Positions 1 to 8,940 of a DNA stretch of 64,000 nt are shown in pieces. The first letter of the stretch is position 1. Each line of letters opens with the position of its first letter. The stretch is from G965202665 sp965243835. GTDB lineage: Bacteria > Actinomycetota > Acidimicrobiia > Spongiisociales > Spongiisociaceae. The DNA lies in assembly GCA_965243835.1 (NCBI GenBank), contig OZ251578.1, forward strand, positions 1-64,000, in the 5' to 3' direction. The notes under the pieces are model-generated. The model made no database searches and was not told the origin of the DNA. It saw only the letters and a program-made list of their open reading frames with translations. The translations under genes were made by a program, and so were the position numbers.

Positions 1-1
1 T

Positions 2-1846
2 TCGGTCAAAACCGGTTTCACCGACGTCACCGGACGACGGATCGACGCCCTGTATGTGAAAGGGTCCGGGTGGGATATGGCCTCCATCGCCGAGGCGGGA
101 TTCGCCCCGTTGCCCTTGGAGCGCCTGGCGGAACTGCTGTCGTTGGATTCCCTGTCGGATATGGAGATGATGCGGGAGTTGGCCGCCGCCCGGCTGGACC
201 CGGCCGCCCCCATGCCTTCGGTGGAAACCCTGTTGCACGCCCTGTTGCCCCATCCGGCTGTGCAGCACAGTCACGCCGACGTCATCGTTACCTTGACCAA
301 CACTCCCGACGGCCGCCGGTTGACTGAGGAGGTGTTCGGCGGGCAGGCGGCGATCGTCCCCTATGTGATGCCCGGCTTCGATTTGGCCAAGGAAACCTCC
401 CGGATGTGGCCGGATTTCCCCCCGGATATCACCGGCCTGGTTCTGCTCAACCACGGCCTGTTCACCTTCGGCCCCGATGCCCGCACCGCCTACCGGCGGC
501 ACGTCGACCTGATCGCCCGCGCCGAGGAATGGTTGGAGCGGACCGCCCCCGTCCGGTCGACTCCGGTGGCCGGTTTGCCGACCGTTCCCCGCACCGTCTT
601 GGCCGATTTGCGGTTGCGCCTTTCGCAGGCGGCGGGACGGGCGATGGTGATGCGCCGCCATGCCGACCCGGACATCGCCCGCTTCGTTTCCCGCCCAGAC
701 CTGGCGGATTTGGCCCGCCGGGGCCCGCTCACCCCCGATCATGTGATTCGCACCAAACCCCGTCCGCTGGTGGGTCGGGATGTGGAGTCGTTCGCGGCCG
801 GTTACCGGGACTACTTCGCGGCGCACCGGAGACGGGCTCGCACCGAGCCGATAATGCTGGACCCCGCCCCCCGGGTGGTCCTGGACCCGGAGTTGGGGAT
901 GTTGACCGCGGGGGAGACGGCGTCGGCGACTGCGGTGGCCGCCGACATTTACCGCCATACGATTCCGGTCCTGGAGCGGGCGGAGGATCATCTGGGCGGT
1001 TACGTTCCGCTGGCTCCGGGGGACCTGTTCGAGGTGGAGTATTGGGATTTGGAGCAGGCCAAACTGCGCCGGGCGGGGCCTCCGGCGGAGATGGCGGGGG
1101 CGGTGGCGGTGGTGACCGGGGCCGCTTCTGGCATCGGCCGGGCTTGCGCGGCCGAGTTGCTGAAACGGGGGTGCGCGGTGGCCGGTTTGGATAGGGAGCC
1201 GTCGGTGGAGGGGATGTTCGACGGGGAGGCCTGGCTGGGTTTGCTGGCGGACGTGACCGACCGCGCCGCCGGCGAACGGGCCTTGGACAGGGTGGTGGAA
1301 CGCTTCGGCGGGGTGGACATGGCGGTGGCCGCGGCCGGGATGTTCGGCTCCGCCGCCCCTCTCGCCGAGCTGGACCCGGAGCAGTGGCGGGCGGTGATGG
1401 AAGTGAACGTTGATGCGGTAGCCCACCTGTTCGCCGGGGTGCATCCCCTGCTGGCCCGATCGCCCATCGGGGGGAGGGCGGTGGTGATCGCCTCCCGCAA
1501 CGTCCCCGCCCCCGGCCGGGGAGCCGCCCCCTATTCGGCTTCCAAAGCGGCATTGACCCAGCTGGCCCGGGTGGCCGCCTTGGAGTGGGCGGCGGACGGC
1601 ATCCGGGTGAATGTCGTTCATCCCGACGCCGTGTTCGACACCGGCTTGTGGAACGAGGAGTTGCTAGCCGCCCGCGCCGCCGAATACGGGATGACGGTCG
1701 CCGAGTACAAGACCCGCAACCTCCTGGGCCGGGAAATCACCTCCGCCGACGTAGCCCGGGCGGTGGCCGAGCTGTGCGGAGACGCCTTCCCCGCCACCAC
1801 CGCCGCCCAAATCCCCATCGACGGCGGCCACCCCCGCGCCATCTAA
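2..1846 (+). CDS. Bifunctional class II aldolase / short-chain dehydrogenase (5' end cut by window)
   Basis: The reading frame is already open at base 2 and reads into a VKGSGWD motif typical of RhaD-like proteins, so the true start lies outside the window. The N-terminal half is a class II (zinc) aldolase domain: HSHAD and LNHGLF supply the metal-binding histidines. The C-terminal half is an SDR: a Rossmann motif TGAASGIG followed by the catalytic YSASK. This two-domain layout is known from bifunctional rhamnulose-phosphate aldolase/lactaldehyde dehydrogenases, which split a ketose phosphate and oxidise the aldehyde. The substrate cannot be fixed here because no sugar isomerase or kinase lies in view. 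Confidence 0.85.
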   Translation, partial: SVKTGFTDVTGRRIDALYVKGSGWDMASIAEAGFAPLPLERLAELLSLDSLSDMEMMRELAAARLDPAAPMPSVETLLHALLPHPAVQHSHADVIVTLTNTPDGRRLTEEVFGGQAAIVPYVMPGFDLAKETSRMWPDFPPDITGLVLLNHGLFTFGPDARTAYRRHVDLIARAEEWLERTAPVRSTPVAGLPTVPRTVLADLRLRLSQAAGRAMVMRRHADPDIARFVSRPDLADLARRGPLTPDHVIRTKPRPLVGRDVESFAAGYRDYFAAHRRRARTEPIMLDPAPRVVLDPELGMLTAGETASATAVAADIYRHTIPVLERAEDHLGGYVPLAPGDLFEVEYWDLEQAKLRRAGPPAEMAGAVAVVTGAASGIGRACAAELLKRGCAVAGLDREPSVEGMFDGEAWLGLLADVTDRAAGERALDRVVERFGGVDMAVAAAGMFGSAAPLAELDPEQWRAVMEVNVDAVAHLFAGVHPLLARSPIGGRAVVIASRNVPAPGRGAAPYSASKAALTQLARVAALEWAADGIRVNVVHPDAVFDTGLWNEELLAARAAEYGMTVAEYKTRNLLGREITSADVARAVAELCGDAFPATTAAQIPIDGGHPRAI

Positions 1847-1952
1847 TCCCGCCCGCGAAGCGGGTGTGCGTTGTGGATATAGAATCGGCGGATCGTGAAG
1901 TCCCGGTTCAAGTCAGACCGGGTACCCGGGTGGAAATAGCGGGAGGGCGGCT

Positions 1953-3053
1953 ATGAAGGCGGTTGCAGTTAAGGAGAGGGCTGACCTTCAGGACTGGTTT
2001 GAGGCGGTCGGCGAGGGCCGGGGGCTGAAAACCCTGGTGCTGGAAGCGCATCGGGAGGGCTTGGGCGCCGCCGACGCGGTGGAGGCGTTGGCGACCCTGT
2101 TCCCGGGCCATCCTGTTCGCCCGACCGAGGACGGTAGCCTGCAACGGCTCGTCGGCGACGAGGAGTTTGTGGTGGACAGTCTGGATCGCCGGTTTTGGAG
2201 TTTCCACACCCCTGACGCGTCGGGTTCCGCCCGGGCGTTTCTCGACAGGGCGGTGAGCTCTTCCCGCCATCTGGACAGAATGTGGTTGCCTTGGGAGCAT
2301 TTGCGCAACATCCAACCCGATGCCGATTCTCCCTCCCGGGCCAGTTTCAAGGCGAGTCAGGTTGCAACCGGCAAACAGGCCGCGGTCTCTTTTAACAAGA
2401 TGGGTAGGGAGGAACACGATATCTTGCAGATATTCTACGAACATAATTATAGTTTAGTCTATGATAACGTTTTGTTTGAAATTTGCAATCCTGATTATGG
2501 CCGTTTTCAGGAAAAACTGACCGGAGACGGCACTTTCACTACTATTGGTGATACTTTTCATGGGCATGAGAGTTTCGTCGGCGACGTGGTCGGGCGTTAT
2601 CGTCGGTTGATTGAGGGGGTGGAGGGCAACGCTTTGCGATGGGAGCTGTCGGAGTCGGGCGTCCGGCCGTTGGGGAAGCCGATTTTCATAGAGTTCGAAC
2701 GACCTTTTCCCGACCGCGGGCGCCTTTATCAAGATATGTTTTCCTGCCGGATGCCCTTCCGGTTGTGGGCGGCGGCTTCCCCGGACCGGGCGTCCGTCCC
2801 GGCTGGGGAAGTTATTTCGGCGGAGGCGGTGGATTTGCACGTCGGGCAACGGCTCACGATCGAGATGGGTGATGACTGGGTTCGGGTGTACGTGCGAGAA
2901 GGCAACTGCGGAAACACCGTGGCCCGGCTGATCGCCAATCTGCAAATGTACGCCAACGCCCCCCTCCGGTTGGCGGACCCCGGTCTCCAAGAGACTTTGG
3001 ACCAAACGTTGTCCTACTCCGCCGCGCCGCAGGGGGCTTTGGCTTTGGCCTGA
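1953..3053 (+). CDS. Hypothetical protein, 366 aa
   Basis: I do not recognise a family. The start is set by a GGGAGG Shine-Dalgarno 6 nt upstream, and a TATAGAAT -10-like element lies further up near 1875. The protein appears soluble, with no signal peptide or membrane segment. It is mixed alpha/beta with many aromatic and acidic residues (WSFHTP, FYEHNYSLVYDN, DTFHGHESFVGD). The middle of the gene, about 2395-2560, is clearly AT-richer than both ends, so the gene may be a mosaic or may have a transferred core. It stands alone, with 127 bp before the next gene. Confidence 0.7.
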   Translation: MKAVAVKERADLQDWFEAVGEGRGLKTLVLEAHREGLGAADAVEALATLFPGHPVRPTEDGSLQRLVGDEEFVVDSLDRRFWSFHTPDASGSARAFLDRAVSSSRHLDRMWLPWEHLRNIQPDADSPSRASFKASQVATGKQAAVSFNKMGREEHDILQIFYEHNYSLVYDNVLFEICNPDYGRFQEKLTGDGTFTTIGDTFHGHESFVGDVVGRYRRLIEGVEGNALRWELSESGVRPLGKPIFIEFERPFPDRGRLYQDMFSCRMPFRLWAAASPDRASVPAGEVISAEAVDLHVGQRLTIEMGDDWVRVYVREGNCGNTVARLIANLQMYANAPLRLADPGLQETLDQTLSYSAAPQGALALA

Positions 3054-3180
3054 TCCCCGGACTCGCTGAAAAGCGGGAGGATGGCTCTCAGAAATTGGGA
3101 AAAATTGGGAATAAAGTCCGGGAGGCTCTTGTTATACAGGTTGGCGGAGGGCATTAATCAACCTGGATTAGGAGGTCAGG

Positions 3181-3450
3181 ATGAAGGATGATTTTGAATG
3201 GCGTTGCCCCGAGTGCGGCGGCGAAGTGGAGGGTATCCCGTACCCGCCGGGCTACAGGTGCGTGTGGCCCCCGCAAGTCCAATGCGTCGACTGCGGGCTG
3301 GGAATGTCCGCGGAGGTTTTCTATCGCCATCGGGACGGAGAGCCGTGGCGGCACTTGGTCTGGCGCGAAGGCGGTTCCCGACCCGACCTCGCCGGCGCCG
3401 CATTCATCGTGACCCCGGAGCCGTTGCAGGATTGGCCGTCGCAGGATTGA
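3181..3450 (+). CDS. Small zinc-ribbon-like protein, 89 aa
   Basis: The start follows a strong GGAGG Shine-Dalgarno 6 nt upstream. Two cysteine pairs, CPECGG near residues 10-15 and CVDCG near 37-41, are spaced like a zinc ribbon. The rest is acidic and aromatic with no membrane segment. No specific family is recognised. Tryptophan-rich small zinc-ribbon proteins of this kind are often nucleic-acid or protein-binding, but that is only a guess. It is convergent with the nucleoside phosphorylase gene. Confidence 0.65.
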   Translation: MKDDFEWRCPECGGEVEGIPYPPGYRCVWPPQVQCVDCGLGMSAEVFYRHRDGEPWRHLVWREGGSRPDLAGAAFIVTPEPLQDWPSQD

Positions 3451-3494
3451 TCGTGGGCCGCAACCGCCTTTGCCCGCGGGTCCGCTAGTTCCGG

Positions 3495-4253
3495 CTAGTC
3501 GCCCAGGGTGACGGCGAGGGCGGTTTCGTAGACGGCGGCGTTGGCTTTGTCCAGGGCATGTTGTTGTCCGGGGGTGAGCGGGTCCAGAAAACTCCGGTTG
3601 TCGTCCAACTGGTCCCACACGACCAGCAGTCCGACGGCGGCGAACCCGAAACGGAGGGCCACCGCATACAGGGTGGCCGTTTCCATGTCCACCGACCCGT
3701 ATCCCAACTCCCGCCATTCGTCGATCATCGCCCCGCTTTGGGCGAAGATGGAATACCAGGTTAGGTGCAACGGGTCGCGCACCCGTATCCCGCCCGCTCG
3801 CAACTCCTCCCGGGCCCGTTCCGCCAGTAGCGGGTCGGCCCGCACCAGGTCACCCGCCCCGTACAGCCGGGCCACCCCTTCCCGGGCCACCGCCGCCGAC
3901 GGCACCGCTACGTCCCCCGGTTCCAGTTCCGGGTCCAGTCCGCCGCAGGTTCCGATCATCGCCATCCGCCGGGTTCCGAGCGCTCCGAACAGATGGGCCA
4001 ACTCCACCGCCCGCGCCGCTCCGTACACGCACGAATAAACCACCGGCCGCCCCCGCCAACGCCCCCAAAACATATCGGGGAAAGCCAACTCCCGCACCTC
4101 GTCCAGGTATCCCAGCCGCCAAGCGGTGCGTTGCTCCCGCCACCAGGAGCCCTCCAGGACGACCGCCTCCGGTACGTCCTCCTCCGCTATTCCCAGCGCG
4201 CTCCGCCATTCCTCCCGGGTCAGATCCATCACCGCCCGATGCCCGGCCATCAT
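3495..4253 (-). CDS. Nucleoside phosphorylase (PNP/UDP family)
   Basis: 252 aa. It has the family's phosphate/ribose motif IGTCGGL and the nucleoside-binding stretch SVDMETATLYAVAL, where the Met-Glu pair contacts ribose. These enzymes cleave nucleosides with phosphate in the cytosol; base preference (uridine or purine) cannot be read safely. The start is the first of two adjacent ATGs and overlaps the stop of the upstream FGE-like gene as ATGA, so the two are translationally coupled. Coupling with a formylglycine-generating enzyme is unusual. Confidence 0.8.
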   Translation of the reverse strand: MMAGHRAVMDLTREEWRSALGIAEEDVPEAVVLEGSWWREQRTAWRLGYLDEVRELAFPDMFWGRWRGRPVVYSCVYGAARAVELAHLFGALGTRRMAMIGTCGGLDPELEPGDVAVPSAAVAREGVARLYGAGDLVRADPLLAERAREELRAGGIRVRDPLHLTWYSIFAQSGAMIDEWRELGYGSVDMETATLYAVALRFGFAAVGLLVVWDQLDDNRSFLDPLTPGQQHALDKANAAVYETALAVTLGD

Positions 4254-5191
4254 CCCTCCGGGAGGCGGGTTACGCACCGGAACCCCAAGTGGCCGGAGCT
4301 GGTGTCGACGGTCTGCGGTTGGCGGGCGGCGGGCCGGTAGCGGAAACAGTATTGGATGCTGCACAGATACGACCCGCCTTTGATGACCTTCATCGGAGCC
4401 GTCTCCCCGGCCGTTCCGTATTCCCCGCCCGGCGCGCAACGTATTCCTATGGCGCCCGGCGCCGCATAGTCGTCGGCGGTCCATTCCCACACGTTGCCGA
4501 TCAAGTCGCACAGGCCGTATCCGTTGGGGGGATACCAGCCCACCGGACTGGTGCGCGCCCATCCGTGCGGGTCGGCGTTCTCGTAGGGGAAGCGGCCCTG
4601 CCAGGTGTTGGCCGCCGGGCGGGCGGTCTGCTGATGGTCGCGGTCGCCCCACGCAAACTCCGCCCCCTCCAGTCCCCCCCGGGCGGCGTATTCCCATTCG
4701 GTTTCGGTGGGCAGGCTCTTTCCCGCCCACTGCGCATAGGCCGCCGCGTCGATGAACGAGACGTGCGTCACCGGATGGTCCTCCAGTCCGTCCAGGTCCG
4801 ACCCGGGTCCGGCGGGATGCCGCCAGTCGGCCCCCGGCGTCCACGCCCACCAGTTGCGGCAGTCCCCCAGGTTGACCGGGCCGGGGGTCGGAAAAAACAC
4901 TAACGACCCCGCCTCCGCCTCCGGATACAGATCGGAGGGGGGAGGGGTTTCGGCGCCGGTCACATAGCCGGCAGCGGCCGCGAACTCGGCGAATTCCCGA
5001 TTGGTGACCGGATGGACATCCATCAGAAAAGCCTCCGTCGACGCTTCCCGGGCGGGGCGTTCCTCCTCGTAATGATGGTCCGACCCCATCATAAACCGGC
5101 CCGCCGGTATGAGAATTTGCTCCGGCCCCGCCCGTCGCCGGTTGCCGGCAGGCGAGGTTGCGTTCGGCTGAGAGTGGGAGGCGGAGGTCAT
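4250..5191 (-). CDS. Formylglycine-generating enzyme (SUMF1/FGE family)
   Basis: 313 aa. FGEs oxidise a cysteine of sulfatases (CxPxR) to formylglycine using copper and oxygen. The family core is present: an MGSD start, HPVTNREF, GNVWEWTAD and KGGSYLC. Cys277 and Cys282 match the copper-binding catalytic pair of true FGEs (C-x4-C), and GFRC closes the domain. Many relatives, such as EgtB-like proteins, lack this pair, so an active FGE is likely. No sulfatase lies in the window. The ATG has a weak AGGA upstream. It overlaps the downstream nucleoside phosphorylase by 4 bp. Confidence 0.85.
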   Translation of the reverse strand: MTSASHSQPNATSPAGNRRRAGPEQILIPAGRFMMGSDHHYEEERPAREASTEAFLMDVHPVTNREFAEFAAAAGYVTGAETPPPSDLYPEAEAGSLVFFPTPGPVNLGDCRNWWAWTPGADWRHPAGPGSDLDGLEDHPVTHVSFIDAAAYAQWAGKSLPTETEWEYAARGGLEGAEFAWGDRDHQQTARPAANTWQGRFPYENADPHGWARTSPVGWYPPNGYGLCDLIGNVWEWTADDYAAPGAIGIRCAPGGEYGTAGETAPMKVIKGGSYLCSIQYCFRYRPAARQPQTVDTSSGHLGFRCVTRLPEG

Positions 5192-5318
5192 AACGTCCTA
5201 CCAGGCTAGATGTAGATGGCCACTAGGTTGTCGACAGTCTGCTGGTTGGCGGGTTTCCTCCCGGGTTGCTACGGGGTCGGTGGTTGTCGATTAACGGCCG
5301 GGCGCGTTTTAGGGGGAG

Positions 5319-6821
5319 CTAAGGCGTTTTTTCCAGCAGGGGCGGGAGGCGGTGGCTCCAGGGGCGGGCGTTTTCCAGTTGGGAGGCGAGGCGGAACAGC
5401 AGGGACTCTTCTCCGTAGCGGGCGGTGAACTGCACTCCCACCGGCAGGCCGTCCTCCCAGTGGAGCGGTACGCTCATCGCGGGTTGGCCGGTGGCGTTCC
5501 ACAAGGGGGTGTTCGGGATGTGGTCCAGGGAACGGGCGGCCGCCTTCGCTACGGCCAGGTTGACCGCCGCCCGGCCCGGCGCCCGGCCCAGCGTCCGCAG
5601 GGCCCGCAACTGGCGCGGCGACGGGTCCATCGCTCCGCTCAGCGGGGGCGCCCCGGCGATGGTCGCTTCCACCAGAATGTCGTAGTCGTCGAAAAACGGG
5701 GCGATGCTCCGGCCCGCGTTCTTGACGTGTTCAATCGCTTCGGCCAAGGCGGGGGCGCTCAGGCGCCGGCCCAGTTTGGCCAGCGCCCAGTTGGCCGGAT
5801 CGAACATTTCTTCGGTAGGTTTGCGCCCCGCCTCCCGCCCGGCGGCGGTGATGTTCCGGGCCAGGTCGGCCGCTACCATCACCGTCATCGCCCGCCGCAA
5901 CGGGCCCGCCTCCGCCGCCGGTCGGGCCTCCGCCACCCGATGTCCCAGGTCCTCCAAAAGTTGGGCGGTTTTCTCCACCGCCCGCCTGCCCTCCGGATGC
6001 AGTTTGGAGGCCAGCATCGCCCCGGTGGAAACCGCGATCCGCAACGTTCCCAGCGGCCGGCTCGCCTCTTCCAGGAACGGACGGGACGGAGGCGGCGCAA
6101 AATAGGGGGCTCCCGGGTCGGGTCCGGCGGCGATGTCCAGCAGGGCGGCGCTGTCGCGCACGGTGCGGGTCAGGACGTGATCGACGGACAAACCGAACCA
6201 CCCTTCCGCGGCGCGGGGGCCCTTCGGGGTGCGGGCCCGGGTCGGTTTCAGGCCGAACAGCCCGCACATAGCGGCCGGAATGCGGATGGAACCGCCCCCG
6301 TCGCTGCCGTGGGCGGCCGGAACGTAACGGGCCGCCACCGCCGCCCCGGAACCGCCGCTGGAACCGCCGGGGGAGCGGGCCGTATCCCACGGGTTGCGGG
6401 CGGCGCCGTGCAGGGGGGAGCGGGTATCGGCGGACGCCCCGAACTCCGGAACGTTGGTTTGCCCGACGATCAACAGCCCGGCCGCCTGGTAGCGGGCCAC
6501 TAGGGCGGAATCCCGCTCGGCGATCACATCCCGCCGCATCGGGGATCCCAACGTGTGCGGCATCCCGGCCACCGTCTGCCCCATATCCTTGATCAGAAAA
6601 GGAACCCCGGCCAACGGCGAGGCGGGCAGGGGACGCTCCGCCTCCCGCAAGGCTTGCTCGTAGCGCCGCGCGCAGACCGCGTTCAAGTCCGGTTCGTAGC
6701 GTTCGATCTGCCCCATAACCGTCGTCACCGCCTCCCGCGGATGTATGGCCCGGGAGGCGATCATTTCCCCGAGGCCGACCGCGTCCGCCGCCAAAACCTC
6801 CGGCAGGTGCGTTTGCGTCAT
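5319..6821 (-). CDS. Amidase, amidase-signature family
   Basis: 500 aa, usual family length. The Ser-cisSer-Lys triad is visible: Lys in PFLIKDM, the Gly/Ser-rich SPGGSSGGSGAAVA, and the nucleophile in GSDGGGSIRIPA. The family hydrolyses amides; similarity to aryl-acylamidase and nylon-type enzymes cannot be resolved by eye. It is not GatA, since no gatB or gatC is nearby. There is no signal peptide, so it is cytosolic. The ATG follows a TAATAT hexamer by 6 nt and has no Shine-Dalgarno, suggesting a leaderless mRNA. Confidence 0.9.
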   Translation of the reverse strand: MTQTHLPEVLAADAVGLGEMIASRAIHPREAVTTVMGQIERYEPDLNAVCARRYEQALREAERPLPASPLAGVPFLIKDMGQTVAGMPHTLGSPMRRDVIAERDSALVARYQAAGLLIVGQTNVPEFGASADTRSPLHGAARNPWDTARSPGGSSGGSGAAVAARYVPAAHGSDGGGSIRIPAAMCGLFGLKPTRARTPKGPRAAEGWFGLSVDHVLTRTVRDSAALLDIAAGPDPGAPYFAPPPSRPFLEEASRPLGTLRIAVSTGAMLASKLHPEGRRAVEKTAQLLEDLGHRVAEARPAAEAGPLRRAMTVMVAADLARNITAAGREAGRKPTEEMFDPANWALAKLGRRLSAPALAEAIEHVKNAGRSIAPFFDDYDILVEATIAGAPPLSGAMDPSPRQLRALRTLGRAPGRAAVNLAVAKAAARSLDHIPNTPLWNATGQPAMSVPLHWEDGLPVGVQFTARYGEESLLFRLASQLENARPWSHRLPPLLEKTP

Positions 6822-6827
6822 AGGATG

Positions 6828-6833
6828 ATATTA
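6828..6833 (-). promoter_or_regulatory. -10 box of leaderless amidase mRNA
   Basis: TAATAT on the minus strand lies 6 nt before the amidase ATG, so transcription would begin at or next to the start codon. Confidence 0.55.
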
Positions 6834-6927
6834 GAGCGCGCCGTCGCCCGTTCCGCTGTTCGCCCTTCCCGGTTCGGGCGCCCAAATCGCGTCCCCGTCT
6901 CCCGGTCCGGGCGTCCCCCGGTACTGG

Positions 6928-6933
6928 TACGAT
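6928..6933 (+). promoter_or_regulatory. -10 box of leaderless dnaX mRNA
   Basis: TACGAT is followed by 6 nt and the GTG start of dnaX. The GAGGAT between them is too close to act as a Shine-Dalgarno. Confidence 0.5.
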
Positions 6934-6939
6934 GAGGAT

Positions 6940-8778
6940 GTGCAGTATCAGGCCCTATATCGCAAGTACCGGCCGCAACGGTTCGCCCAAGTGGTCGGCC
7001 AAGAGCATGTGACCCGTACCCTGCTCAAGGAAATCACGGAGGGCCGGGTGGCCCACGCCTACCTTTTCGCCGGGCCGCGGGGCACCGGCAAAACCACCAC
7101 CGCCCGATTGCTGGCCAAAGCCCTCAACTGCCCGGACCGCTTACCGGCCGGGGAGCCGTGCGACGACTGCGTTTCCTGCCGGTCGGTGGCGGCCTCCTCC
7201 TCGCTGGACGTGATCGAGTTGGACGCCGCCTCCCACAACAAGGTGGAGGACATCCGCGATCTGCGCTCCGGGGTGTCCACCGTCGCCTCGGTGGGAGGAG
7301 CGAAGAGGGTGTTCATCCTGGACGAGGCGCACATGCTCACCAAGGCGGCCGGCAACGCCCTTTTGAAAACCCTGGAGGAACCCCCGGAGGGGGTGCATTT
7401 TGTGTTGGCTACCACCGAGCCCTACCGCCTGCTGGACACCATCCGCTCCCGCAGCCAGCGGTTTGACTTTCACCTGGTTTCCATCGACCAATTGCTCAAG
7501 CACTTGAGGGAGGTATCGGCCGACGAGGGCTTCCAGACCACCACGGAGGGATTGACGGCGGTGGCCCGCCGGGCGGCCGGTTCGGTGCGGGACGCGCTGA
7601 GCCTGCTGGAACAGGCGGCGGCCGCCGACGGAACCGTCACCGAGGAGGGACTTTCCAAGGCCTTGGGGGTGGCCGGCCGGGAAGCTTTCCGCACCCTGGT
7701 AAAGGCGATATCCGACCAGGACGCGGGGGCCGCCCTGGGACTGGTGTCCGACTTGGCCGCCGCCGGCGCCGACATGCGCCGTTTCGCGGCCGATTCCATA
7801 GAGTTTTTCCGGGGGGTTTTCCTGATGCAATACGCCCCGACGGCCGCCCCCGAAACCGGCCATGCTCCGGAGGCGGCGGACGACTGGGCGCAAGCCGCCG
7901 AACTTATGCCCCGGGCCGCGGTACGTCGGGCTTTGGAGCAGTTGGGGGAAGTGTTGGTAGCCTTGCGCGAAGGCCGGGAGGAGCGGATAACGGTGGAGTT
8001 GGCCCTGCTTAAGCTGACCCGCCCCGAACTGGACGACGATCCGGCGGCCCTGGTTTCCCGGATCGAGCGATTGGAACGGGGCCGTCCCGCTCCCGCCCCG
8101 TCGGTTCCCACCGTCTCCGCAACCGCAACGGCCCCCTCCGCCGAAGTAGCCGCCCCCGTTGCCGCGCCGCCCGCTCCCGTTGCGCCGGAGGTGGCCCCGG
8201 AGCCGGGCGCGCCCCCCGGGGAAACCGCCGCCCCGCCCGCGCCGGAAGAGCCGACGGGCGAGTTGTCCCTGGCCGCCCTGGATCGCATTTGGCCGCAACT
8301 GGTGGCCGCGGTGCGGGACCGGATGGGTCCGCGGCGGGAGGCGCTGTTTCGGGACGCCGCGCCCCATCGGGTGGAAAACGGAACCATCTATTTGGCCGTT
8401 CCCTCCGAGTTTTTCCTGAACAGCCTGGAAAACGACGACAACCTGAAAGCTTTTGCGGCGGAACAGGCCACCGCCTTGCTGGGGACCGAGGCCGGATTGG
8501 CGTTTGAGTTGAGCGGAGGTTCCCCGCCGCCCCCCGCCCCTCCTCCGGCCGAGACATCTCCGGCAACATCCTCCTCCCCATCGTCTTCCCCCGCCCCCGC
8601 CCGGCCGCCGGCCGCCGCCCCCCCCGCTACGGACGAAACGTCTGCCGCAACCCCTCCGGTTTCCCCCTCGGGTTCCCCGCAGGCGAACGCCGAATCCGTC
8701 TCCGCGCCCGCCTCCAAGCCCATGACTACGGAGCAACTTATGGAGGAGTTCCGGGCGGTCGAAGTTAAAGAAGACTGA
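6940..8778 (+). CDS. dnaX: DNA polymerase III subunit gamma/tau
   Basis: 612 aa, clamp-loader ATPase. The N-terminal AAA+ domain has the Walker A motif GPRGTGKT (residues 45-52), a zinc module with Cys64, 74, 77 and 80, Walker B ILDEAHM, and the arginine-finger region SRSQRF. A long Pro/Ala-rich linker (about 380-440) leads to the tau-specific C-terminal domain, followed by a second Pro/Ser/Ala-rich segment. I saw no A-rich slippery site for making gamma. The GTG start is chosen because the protein begins with the conserved YQALYRKYRPQ. Confidence 0.97.
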   Translation: MQYQALYRKYRPQRFAQVVGQEHVTRTLLKEITEGRVAHAYLFAGPRGTGKTTTARLLAKALNCPDRLPAGEPCDDCVSCRSVAASSSLDVIELDAASHNKVEDIRDLRSGVSTVASVGGAKRVFILDEAHMLTKAAGNALLKTLEEPPEGVHFVLATTEPYRLLDTIRSRSQRFDFHLVSIDQLLKHLREVSADEGFQTTTEGLTAVARRAAGSVRDALSLLEQAAAADGTVTEEGLSKALGVAGREAFRTLVKAISDQDAGAALGLVSDLAAAGADMRRFAADSIEFFRGVFLMQYAPTAAPETGHAPEAADDWAQAAELMPRAAVRRALEQLGEVLVALREGREERITVELALLKLTRPELDDDPAALVSRIERLERGRPAPAPSVPTVSATATAPSAEVAAPVAAPPAPVAPEVAPEPGAPPGETAAPPAPEEPTGELSLAALDRIWPQLVAAVRDRMGPRREALFRDAAPHRVENGTIYLAVPSEFFLNSLENDDNLKAFAAEQATALLGTEAGLAFELSGGSPPPPAPPPAETSPATSSSPSSSPAPARPPAAAPPATDETSAATPPVSPSGSPQANAESVSAPASKPMTTEQLMEEFRAVEVKED

Positions 8779-8925
8779 GCGCCGTTGGCGGGTCGGGAAC
8801 CGAAAACAGGACGGAGCGACGCCCGACGCCGGAGCGACTTGCCGAACGGTTTGGGGGCGGTTGAGACCCGGTAAGCCCGACCGGCGCCGGATGCTCATAA
8901 GACCGAAAAAGTCGCACCGGGCGGC

Positions 8926-8931
8926 TACCCT
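8926..8931 (+). promoter_or_regulatory. -10 box close to recR start
   Basis: TACCCT lies 9 nt before the recR ATG, giving a leader of 0-3 nt. It fits the near-leaderless pattern seen at other genes here. Confidence 0.4.
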
Positions 8932-8940
8932 GCGGGCGGA

